A stretch of DNA of 6,497 bases. Source: Candidatus Heimdallarchaeota archaeon. GTDB lineage: Archaea > Asgardarchaeota > Heimdallarchaeia > Heimdallarchaeales > Heimdallarchaeaceae. The position numbers were made by a program, and so were the translations under genes. The stretch covers positions 1 to 6,497 of the forward strand of contig DAOVRE010000090.1 in NCBI GenBank assembly GCA_030628305.1, in the 5' to 3' direction. The notes below the pieces were generated by a model that did not search any database, was not told the DNA's origin, and was given only the letters and a program-made list of their open reading frames with translations. Each line of letters opens with the position of its first letter. The first letter of the stretch is position 1. Below, piece by piece: positions 1-5,787 of the stretch.

Positions 1-315
1 GACTTTAGGTGGAGCTATTATACACAGTTTTTTCTTTCGATTAAGCATTCTAAAGAAAGCCAAAAGGGAAAAGATGCTCCCGACGTGATCGAAGTGACCA
101 TGAGAGATTAGTATAGTGTCAATGTTATCGTAATGAGTTCTAGGAAGAGAGATAAGATCTCTAAGGATACCATCTCCTACATCCATTAAAATGTTGGAGC
201 CTGTATCAATATCATTAACTAAAATTTGCGTAGCAACACCAGCTAAAGAGAAGAGGATTTTAACACGAAAATGCTGACCAATCCAATCCCAGCTAACAGT
301 AATATCAGAAGGCAT
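1..315 (-). CDS. MBL-fold metallo-hydrolase, N-terminal 105 residues (partial)
   Basis: The minus strand is open from an ATG at 315 to the left edge of the window, so the 3' part of the gene is missing. The 105 visible residues show the start of a metallo-beta-lactamase fold: beta strands followed by DVGDG at about residues 45-49, then the metal-binding HxHxDH motif as SHGHFDHVG with His72, His74, Asp76 and His77. The family binds two metal ions, usually zinc, and hydrolyses phosphodiesters, esters or thioesters; the ATQILV...DVGDG.LRDL layout resembles RNase Z-like and related archaeal hydrolases, but the substrate cannot be named from this fragment. A weak TATA-like stretch at 338-345 has leaderless spacing to the ATG, and a better one at 371-378 would give a leader of about 33 nt. 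It lies outside the tRNA-bounded element and is probably a host gene. Confidence 0.85.
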   Translation of the reverse strand, partial: MPSDITVSWDWIGQHFRVKILFSLAGVATQILVNDIDTGSNILMDVGDGILRDLISLPRTHYDNIDTILISHGHFDHVGSIFSLLAFFRMLNRKKKLCIIAPPKV

Positions 316-494
316 AAAGTACAAAGAAAAGGAAAGCAAATATCTCTTTCGATTTTAAAGAAATATTATTAATATAAAAGTGAAGAAAGAGAAGAAGAAC
401 AAAAAAAGAAGAGAAGTTAAGAAAAATTAACATCTAAAAGATAGAAAGGTTTTTTAGAAAAAGAAGGAAAGGAGAAGTAGCAAAAACAACACAA
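316..494. other. Purine-rich spacer between MBL gene and tRNA-Cys
   Basis: This 179-bp spacer has no open frame I would call. The plus strand is very A/G-rich, most clearly at 376-416 where almost every base is a purine. On the minus strand this reads as a T/C-rich tract that could end transcription arriving from the TnpB-like gene across the tRNA. It also holds the upstream region of the divergent MBL gene, and a T-rich TATA-like run at 451-457 that could serve the tRNA gene. These roles are inferred from composition only. Confidence 0.4.
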
Positions 495-568
495 GCGGAG
501 ATAGCAAAGCGGCTATGCGCTAGTCTGCAAAACTATGGACCGGAGTTCGAATCTCCGTCTCCGCTCCA
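495..568 (+). tRNA. tRNA-Cys (GCA), CCA encoded
   Basis: A full cloverleaf can be drawn. The acceptor stem is 495-501 (GCGGAGA) paired with 558-564 (TCTCCGC). The D-arm is 504-518 with a 3-bp stem and GG in the loop. The anticodon stem is 520-524/532-536 with a C-T mismatch at its base, and the loop at 525-531 carries anticodon GCA at 527-529. The variable loop has 4 nt, and the T-arm is 541-557 with loop TTCGAAT. Base 565 is T, matching the U73 discriminator known for cysteine tRNAs, and CCA is encoded at 566-568. There is no intron. The 3' half is the attachment site of the putative element to its right. Confidence 0.96.
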
Positions 569-585
569 TCTACTTCTATTCTACT

Positions 586-597
586 TGAGTTTTTCTT
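586..597 (+). terminator. T-rich terminator of tRNA-Cys
   Basis: A short T-rich run (GTTTTTCTTT) lies about 21 bp after the encoded CCA, which is where archaeal RNA polymerase would be expected to stop after a tRNA. A similar T-rich run follows the second copy of the tRNA end at about 5836-5842. The assignment rests on position and composition only. Confidence 0.4.
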
Positions 598-608
598 TAG
601 CGACCTGT

Positions 609-640
609 TAGCAAAGCCGCAATGCCTCGCATACTATGAA
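609..640 (+). repeat. tRNA-Cys-like D-arm/anticodon fragment, copy A
   Basis: The 16 bases at 609-624 match the tRNA-Cys D-arm region at 502-517 in 14 positions (mismatches at 618 and 621). The following GCATACTATG at 629-638 resembles the tRNA stretch around the anticodon, with about 6 nt lost between the two parts. No acceptor or T-arm follows, so it is not a tRNA gene. It lies only 39 bp from the stop codon of the TnpB-like gene. Confidence 0.6.
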
Positions 641-662
641 GCTTTCTAACACTTACGTGTGT

Positions 663-2603
663 TTAGTTCTGCTTATTGGGTGTCCCCATACTCCTCGTAT
701 GCGGAGAGGAGCGATTTTTTAATTTTAATTTTATTAAACCTTTTTCTACTATATTCTTTGCTGCATTCGTATGTGAATTTACCTTTTTACCACATTTTTT
801 ACAAGGTGCAATGTCGTAATGGTTTCTGGGATCTCTGTCAATTATTCCTCCACAATTATGATGATATCTACTTGTTCCCCTTGAATTTACCCTTTCAAGC
901 TTGATATTATACCCCAGTACTATTGATGCCATTTTTACTGCTTTTTCAAAAATGCTTGCGCTTTTAGGCATACTTTGAATTGCTTTTGCGAGTGCTCCCC
1001 TTTTACCTCTAGGATCAATTTCTATATCTTCCATGAAGAATACCTTACATTGACTCTTAATCATAACAGCAGCAAGAAAATGGGGGATAAGGTTTCTTAT
1101 TTCTTTCACTATGTTTTTTTTTCGTTTGTGAATTCGATTGAGTTCTCCTTTTGCTTTATAATAACTTATTATTTTTTTTTGCTTAGCTTTACACGTTAAA
1201 CTGAAATGTAGCTCTGGTATCTTCCTTTTGTCTAGCATCCCATATCTCTCAAAAAGAACTTTGAATCTCTTTGGCAATTTCACTTCATTCGATAATGCCA
1301 ACATATGTTCTCCTAAACGATTCACATCTAAGCCTATGAAGTCAGTTTTTGGTGATTTAACGACTTTCAAGAACTCTTTTACTAATTTATAATTTAAGAA
1401 AACTTCTTCTGGTCCTTCGAGAAATGCATAAACACGTATCTTGTATCCTGGAGCTCTTTCACTTCTTATACTTAGACATCTGATTTTTGCTCCTCTGATT
1501 AAATACTCTCTTACCTTTTCTGAAATAACCAGTTTTCCAGTTATTCTTGGATGATCTTTGAGTGGAAATCCTAAGTCAAATTCTCCATCAGCTTTAGCTA
1601 AAAAAGTCATATGGTCATAGTTTCCCGGTCTCATCACGACCAATCTTTCTCCCATCATCAACAGTATCGGTATTCTCCCTTTCTTTTTTCTCTTAAATGG
1701 TGGCACAATTAATTTTTCAGATTGGGCTTTTTTTATCAAATCATGAACAGTCTTTCCAATATCTGGAAAGAGTGCGAAGACTATTGTCGTTCTTAAAGTA
1801 GAGAATAGGCTCCTGTTTTTATTACCCAAAGCGTTAGCTATTTCATCTCGTAATTTTTTCATACTCTTCCATCGAGAAGGATGAATGGTATTTATCCACG
1901 AAGTTAGGAAAGGTGCTATCACATTAGAGTTTGTTTGTAGTAGTCGTAGAGTCTTAACAAAATTTTCTGTTTTATTCAGTAATTCAGAGGTTGTTAAATC
2001 CCTGCATTTCTTCTTGAAACAAATACTAATTGATTTTTCTACTTCCTTTTGTGATAGAAGAGGTAATTGAGTGTTAAACTTCAAATTTGGAGGACAGATT
2101 TTATCAAATTGTCTTCTTAAGCCGTGGATAAAATTAATCACATATATACGTGAAACTTCCCACTTCTTAACAATATGATTCTCTAATATAGGACTACGAC
2201 CAAAAACAAACCATTCAATGGCACGTTCAGGCATATTAAACAACATGTTAAAAAAATCAGCTGCTTTTCTCTCCTGATCTACAGTTATTTTGGCAGCACC
2301 GAAAAGAAGACAGTAAGCGCTTTTGGTGATGTTTCTAGAGTTCATAGTAACTTTAGATATCTCTGTGGTAGCAAATTTAGGGTTCTTGTGGTAATCTACT
2401 CTCGCAAGATTCAAAGCTGCTTGAACTGCTACTTTGTCTCTGATGATATCATCATGTTGAACCTGTAATCCTTTAATCCGTTGGTTAACTTCTCGTTCTA
2501 ATGCTCTTCGTTCCTCTCTCGTTCCTGGAAACCTGATGCCCATCTGATAGGTGCGCACAACTAGATTTTGTTGTTTCACTACTTGAGAAGAAACGGAAGA
2601 CAT
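663..2603 (-). CDS. TnpB/Cas12-like RuvC protein, 646 aa, third catalytic Asp replaced by His
   Basis: This belongs to the TnpB/Cas12 superfamily of RNA-guided nucleases. Visible parts: an N-terminal beta strand (VVRTYQMGIRF, residues 15-25) suggesting a WED start; a long helical region to about 290 (REC-like); a beta-rich stretch from about 290 to 415; RuvC-I FIGLDVN with Asp426; RuvC-II FFMEDIEID with Glu525; VNSRGTSR followed by a zinc knuckle with His581-x2-Cys584 and Cys601-x2-Cys604; and RuvC-III NSHTNAAKNI. The usual DxNAAxNI Asp is His611, and the residue two before is Asn609, so nuclease activity is doubtful, although His is a metal ligand in some RuvC enzymes. TnpB is usually about 400 aa; this size and its residue spacing are nearer Cas12f/Cas12k, but no CRISPR array or tnpA is present. 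The ATG at 2603 lies about 27 bp from a TATA box, supporting this start. Confidence 0.88.
   Translation of the reverse strand: MSSVSSQVVKQQNLVVRTYQMGIRFPGTREERRALEREVNQRIKGLQVQHDDIIRDKVAVQAALNLARVDYHKNPKFATTEISKVTMNSRNITKSAYCLLFGAAKITVDQERKAADFFNMLFNMPERAIEWFVFGRSPILENHIVKKWEVSRIYVINFIHGLRRQFDKICPPNLKFNTQLPLLSQKEVEKSISICFKKKCRDLTTSELLNKTENFVKTLRLLQTNSNVIAPFLTSWINTIHPSRWKSMKKLRDEIANALGNKNRSLFSTLRTTIVFALFPDIGKTVHDLIKKAQSEKLIVPPFKRKKKGRIPILLMMGERLVVMRPGNYDHMTFLAKADGEFDLGFPLKDHPRITGKLVISEKVREYLIRGAKIRCLSIRSERAPGYKIRVYAFLEGPEEVFLNYKLVKEFLKVVKSPKTDFIGLDVNRLGEHMLALSNEVKLPKRFKVLFERYGMLDKRKIPELHFSLTCKAKQKKIISYYKAKGELNRIHKRKKNIVKEIRNLIPHFLAAVMIKSQCKVFFMEDIEIDPRGKRGALAKAIQSMPKSASIFEKAVKMASIVLGYNIKLERVNSRGTSRYHHNCGGIIDRDPRNHYDIAPCKKCGKKVNSHTNAAKNIVEKGLIKLKLKNRSSPHTRSMGTPNKQN
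677..711 (-). other. Two stem-loops at the 3' end of the TnpB-like reading frame
   Basis: Within the last codons, 691-696 pairs with 706-711 (CTCCTC/GAGGAG, 6 bp, 9-nt loop) and 677-680 pairs with 685-688 (TGGG/CCCA, 4-nt loop). The loop bases 697-703 (GTATGCG) are exactly complementary to 628-634 (CGCATAC) beyond the stop codon, so the minus-strand RNA could form a pseudoknot. A weaker ACAC/GTGT hairpin sits at 649-660. TnpB families make a guide (omega) RNA from this same place, overlapping the tnpB 3' end, so this is a candidate; pairing was found by eye and not scored. Confidence 0.4.
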
Positions 2604-2626
2604 TCACCTTATTATCTTTAAATTGG

Positions 2627-2634
2627 TATATAAA
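2627..2634 (-). promoter_or_regulatory. TATA box of the TnpB-like gene
   Basis: TTTATATA on the minus strand is centred about 27 bp before the ATG at 2603, so transcription would start at or next to the start codon. AAGGTG directly abuts the ATG, too close for normal Shine-Dalgarno use, which also favours a leaderless mRNA. Further upstream, TTAAC-TT-GTTAA at 2654-2665 is a small inverted repeat that could be an operator, on position alone. Confidence 0.6.
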
Positions 2635-2679
2635 CGCGTATAAAAAGAAAGCATTAACTTGTTAAGAAGATGGAGATAA

Positions 2680-2738
2680 GGAGCTAACAAGAAAAATCAT
2701 AATTTTGAGAATTATGTAGATTTTGTTTTGCTAGCTCC
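2680..2738. repeat. 59-nt imperfect inverted repeat (long hairpin)
   Basis: GGAGCTA at 2680-2686 pairs with TAGCTCC at 2732-2738, and CATAATT at 2698-2704 pairs with AATTATG at 2710-2716 around a 5-nt loop. Between them about ten more pairs form with one G-T wobble, a 1-nt bulge and a 3-nt bulge. It lies between the prepilin-like stop and the promoter of the TnpB-like gene. It could end the prepilin transcript or be the upstream-end hairpin of an IS200/IS605-type element; no T-run follows it on the minus strand, which weakens the terminator reading. Confidence 0.65.
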
Positions 2739-2814
2739 GATATAAGAAAGATATTACAATATAAAAGCACACAAAATTTTCCCAAACAAATCTTCCTCTC
2801 TAATTTGCTCATCA

Positions 2815-2997
2815 TTATGAGAAAAATTCATCGAAAGCAACACCAGCCCAATCTATCAAACTATAGATAACTCCAATAATAACGGCAAAAATAAATACGG
2901 CTACTCCAATAAGCAGAATCTCTTCTAAGATTGGGCTTCCTCTTTTTTTCTTAAGTTTTAATAATTTGAGCCAATACCATAGCAACATTTTACTCAT
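2815..2997 (-). CDS. Small type IV prepilin-like protein with class III signal peptide
   Basis: This 60-aa protein has a positively charged leader ending KLKKKRG (residues 14-20), then SPILEEILLIGVAVFIF and a hydrophobic helix to about residue 47. This is the layout of archaeal class III signal peptides: prepilin peptidase would cut after Gly20, leaving Glu at +5 and +6 of a mature protein of about 40 residues whose helix would pack in a filament core. The short DWAGVAFDEFFS tail leaves no room for a head domain, so it would be a minor or very small pilin-like subunit; a simple single-pass membrane protein is the alternative. A TATA box at 3017-3024 lies about 24 bp before the ATG at 2997. 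No pilus ATPase or membrane platform gene is nearby. It is divergent from the 850-aa surface protein gene. Confidence 0.65.
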   Translation of the reverse strand: MSKMLLWYWLKLLKLKKKRGSPILEEILLIGVAVFIFAVIIGVIYSLIDWAGVAFDEFFS

Positions 2998-3016
2998 AAG
3001 TTGTTATCCAAGAATC

Positions 3017-3024
3017 TATTTAAA
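3017..3024 (-). promoter_or_regulatory. TATA box of the prepilin-like gene
   Basis: TTTAAATA on the minus strand is centred about 24 bp upstream of the ATG at 2997, indicating a leaderless transcript. A second ATG at codon 4 (2988) would lie about 32 bp from it, so the first ATG is preferred. Confidence 0.55.
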
Positions 3025-3092
3025 CCCAGCAAAAGAAAAAGAAGAAATGGCAAATACAAAGAATTCCTTTTATCAAGATTATTTTATCCTCG

Positions 3093-3100
3093 TTTATAAA
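3093..3100 (+). promoter_or_regulatory. TATA box of the 850-aa surface protein gene
   Basis: TTTATAAA is centred about 28 bp before the TTG at 3125. This spacing places the transcription start at or very near the TTG and supports it as the true start rather than the ATG at 3167. The box is about 70 bp from the oppositely facing TATA box at 3017-3024, so the two genes share a 127-bp divergent promoter region. Confidence 0.6.
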
Positions 3101-3124
3101 TGAATTTGCGGATATCTAGATAGA

Positions 3125-5677
3125 TTGAAAATTCGAAAGTTAAAGAAAATAATAATCATTCAGATAATGTTAATTGTTTTATCTAGTATTATTCTAGTAG
3201 GGCGTGGTTCATCTGTATTTGATTATAATCATCCCGAATATTCCTCTCTTATATCTCAACCTCTCATTTTTAATTATACTTCCACACCTCACACACAAGA
3301 ATTTAACATATTTCTTCCATCATTAGAACTTAATTTTTTGAATTCCATCACACTCTTTTTTGATACATCTGGTTATGCGACATCCAGTGAGGGGGTTAGT
3401 GTTTCTTTTATTTCAGATTTCTTTGAAGTTGAATTCATAATTGAACGATTATTTCAAGATGGTTTTCTTTACAATCTTTCCCAGGCATTTACTTGCTTAG
3501 ACACGTATTCTGGACCTATTAATCTTACAATAATTTGTGAAGGACAAACATCTTCCTATCTTCAAACTGGTAGTTTTACCATATATACTTCTACTGAAAT
3601 ATCTCCTGTAGAGGTTCCTCATCTAAATGATACAGTTTCTTTTCTCCCCTCTATTCCCAGCTGGTTGGATTTCCGCGGTAGTATAGCAATTATAGAGAAA
3701 AGATGCGTTGATACAGCTTTTTACTGTTCAGCTGATATAGAGAAAATTAATCTTACTTTATCTTTTATTACCAATGACTTTTCGGCTTATGAACGATATT
3801 TTGAGATTAGAAGAAACAATATTCTCATACTTACAGAGAACTTTTCTCCTGAAGAAACCAATGCAAAATCCTTCATCATTCCTGTTAGTGAAGGGTTAAA
3901 CGTTATTGACATAGATTTCTTTGTAAATCTGTGTTTGGATATCATTAGGATCTCAGAGATAGAAATCATGGGTTGTAGTTTTAGCTATAGTAATCTCTTG
4001 CCAGAAAATACTTTTGATTGGTGTGTTTCTGAAAATCAAATCCTAGACCATGTCTTTGATTTATTGGCCTTCAAGCCCTTTAACACTGAACAAGAACAGA
4101 TACTGGATATCAGCCTTTGTTATGGTTACTATGGACTATTTAATTCTCCAATAATCTACGAACTGTATTCTGGTCAGAAGAAAATCTCTTCAGGAGAGAT
4201 AGATACAACTGCTTTTACTGCAACTGATCAGCTTCTCGAACTTACAACTTACACAACAACATATAGCGATACTCTAACTCTTTTAGTAGAAGGAGAAACC
4301 GAAGATATAGGTCTCTTTTACTTACTAGATGCTTGTCTGATTGAGATAGATACAATACTTCACTTATCTGAGAATCAGAGCTTAGAAAGAGTATTTGTAG
4401 ATGAAAAAACCTACTCTGTTCCTTCTGAAGGCGTTCTTACACTTACCTATTTTGATGTTTTTTACATCGATTCATATTATTTGAATTGTAATGTATCTTT
4501 GTTTATAGAACTGGCAAATGAATATGAAGAGGCATTGGAACTTGTTGAAATAGCGTTCAAGTTCAGTAATATGTATCAAATCTTTGAGGAGACAATTGCT
4601 TATCAGCCTATATTCAACGAAGAAGAATCAATGTATTTACCAAGAGGATATTATAAGAGCGAATTAACTCTGACTGTATATAGCGACGATCTGTTCATAA
4701 CTGTAAAACAAGCTAAATACGATTTGAATAGCACAAAAGCAGAGAGTTTTATTATTGAACCACCTGATTTTCCTTCTATTATTGATGAAAATGTTAGCTT
4801 AAACGTAATTTCAAAGAAGGCTGTTATGAGTGTATTTGCTTGGTTAGATTTTATAACCCTTATAGGTTTCATAAGGCATTTTCAGATTTATACTAGAAAT
4901 AAGAAAAAAATGAAAGCAAGAAATGATGCATACATAGTCAAGGTAGAAAATGATATTGTGCAAGTTGAGAGTTACTTTGGGATAAACATAGATAAATTAC
5001 AAAGATATTCTCTGATAATTCTCTCGACAATATACATTGTTTCGAAGTATTTAGTATTCAATAAACTGTATGAAATCTTTGATTCAATAGCAAAACAGAG
5101 CACAGAATCTATAGAATTAGCCTATCTAGGGAATATTTCCTTCAACATTTATGCTATTAGTAACTTTGCTTCAATATTCTTAGTTTTTATAGTTATGATT
5201 AACAGTTCAACCTCAATATATTACAAGTTTATAGCAAATCTAGGAAGGTGTGCATGCAAACCGTTAATTGTTGTAGTTCCTACTACAGGGATACTGACAC
5301 AGGTTTTCATTGGAAAAAATATTCAGCCAAATGAATCATTGTGGGTAGTTTCAAACTTTATCGTTCTATTTCTAGTATTCTCTGTATTCATGATTTTTGT
5401 AAGAATGAGTAATGAAAACGCTAAACTCTCGAATTCTACTTACATAACACTTGCTACGAACAAATTAATTGCAAAAGAAGATGAATTAGAATCAAATGAA
5501 GACAGTGAAATTAAAAGTGCAAAATATAGTAATGATAGACAACTTTCACGTAAACAGAAAACTAGTAAAAAGATTGTTTGCTGTTTCTGTGATGCAGAGT
5601 TTTCAATAGACGAAGATGATAGTAGAGAGATGTGCACAAATTGTGGAAAATCTAATCTCTTTAACATTGATTCTTAA
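3125..5677 (+). CDS. Large surface membrane protein with beta-rich ectodomain and cytosolic zinc ribbon, 850 aa
   Basis: I do not recognise a named family. The TTG start gives a signal peptide with a basic head (KIRKLKK) and hydrophobic core to about residue 27; the ATG at codon 15 would remove the basic head. Residues 30-560 form a beta-strand-rich, Cys-containing extracellular region with many N-glycosylation sequons (NYT, NLS, NLT, NDT, NFS, NQS, NVS, NST). Five hydrophobic segments follow at about 566-583, 628-645, 671-692, 712-730 and 739-759. Basic residues after the first (RHFQIYTRNKKKMKAR) and the overall pattern put the C-terminus in the cytosol. The tail is acidic, then basic, and ends in a zinc ribbon with Cys819-x2-Cys822 and Cys837-x2-Cys840. 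The layout suits a receptor or adhesin that signals or docks inside the cell, but this is inference. It lies in the putative element and is divergent from the prepilin-like gene. Confidence 0.85.
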   Translation: MKIRKLKKIIIIQIMLIVLSSIILVGRGSSVFDYNHPEYSSLISQPLIFNYTSTPHTQEFNIFLPSLELNFLNSITLFFDTSGYATSSEGVSVSFISDFFEVEFIIERLFQDGFLYNLSQAFTCLDTYSGPINLTIICEGQTSSYLQTGSFTIYTSTEISPVEVPHLNDTVSFLPSIPSWLDFRGSIAIIEKRCVDTAFYCSADIEKINLTLSFITNDFSAYERYFEIRRNNILILTENFSPEETNAKSFIIPVSEGLNVIDIDFFVNLCLDIIRISEIEIMGCSFSYSNLLPENTFDWCVSENQILDHVFDLLAFKPFNTEQEQILDISLCYGYYGLFNSPIIYELYSGQKKISSGEIDTTAFTATDQLLELTTYTTTYSDTLTLLVEGETEDIGLFYLLDACLIEIDTILHLSENQSLERVFVDEKTYSVPSEGVLTLTYFDVFYIDSYYLNCNVSLFIELANEYEEALELVEIAFKFSNMYQIFEETIAYQPIFNEEESMYLPRGYYKSELTLTVYSDDLFITVKQAKYDLNSTKAESFIIEPPDFPSIIDENVSLNVISKKAVMSVFAWLDFITLIGFIRHFQIYTRNKKKMKARNDAYIVKVENDIVQVESYFGINIDKLQRYSLIILSTIYIVSKYLVFNKLYEIFDSIAKQSTESIELAYLGNISFNIYAISNFASIFLVFIVMINSSTSIYYKFIANLGRCACKPLIVVVPTTGILTQVFIGKNIQPNESLWVVSNFIVLFLVFSVFMIFVRMSNENAKLSNSTYITLATNKLIAKEDELESNEDSEIKSAKYSNDRQLSRKQKTSKKIVCCFCDAEFSIDEDDSREMCTNCGKSNLFNIDS

Positions 5678-5787
5678 TATACGAGACATTTCTCAACAAC
5701 TCGTAGAATAGCTACTAGTATTCCTTAGCTTTTGATAAATAAAACTTATTTCAAATTTATAATCTTAAATATCACAAAACCACATAC
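5678..5787. other. A+T-rich spacer after the 850-aa gene
   Basis: No gene is visible here. An A/T-only stem-loop, AAATAA (5737-5742) with TTATTT (5746-5751), and an 8-bp palindrome TACTAGTA at 5713-5720 are present; neither is strong enough to assign a role. Towards the right end, AAAAC at 5776-5780 may be the decayed start of the tRNA 3'-half copy. Confidence 0.4.

Larger units (their letters stand above)
540..654 (+). repeat. Direct repeat copy A (attL-like): tRNA-Cys 3' end plus downstream flank
   Basis: This segment recurs at 5788-5904 in the same orientation. The exact core is 26 bp (550-575) and spans part of the T-loop, the T-stem 3' strand, the acceptor 3' strand, T73, CCA and seven bases beyond. 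After the core the two copies stay alignable but diverged to about 654, sharing a T-rich stretch, TAGCAAAGC at 609-617, GCATACTATGAA at 629-640 and CTTTCTA at 642-648. The copy here belongs to an intact tRNA gene, as expected for the tRNA-proximal junction of an element integrated in a tRNA 3' end. Confidence 0.85.

Noticed and set aside
659..1199. Small plus-strand open frames opposite the 3' part of the TnpB-like gene
   Set aside because: They are antisense to conserved RuvC and zinc-knuckle codons, have low-complexity Phe/Tyr/Ser-rich products and no promoter.
2441..2454. Perfect 14-bp palindrome TGATGATATCATCA as an operator
   Set aside because: It is inside the coding region (HDDII codons) of the TnpB-like gene, far from the promoter, and is easily explained by its amino acids.
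2668..2683. A third attachment-site copy (AGATGGAG resembles the reverse complement of the tRNA end)
   Set aside because: Only 8 bases agree in a purine-rich stretch, and the flanking bases do not match the 26-bp core.
3787..3969. Minus-strand open frame inside the 850-aa gene (likewise at 4651-4872 and 5440-5667)
   Set aside because: They lie wholly inside a well-supported coding frame, have no TATA box at leaderless spacing that I could see, and their products show no recognisable motif.
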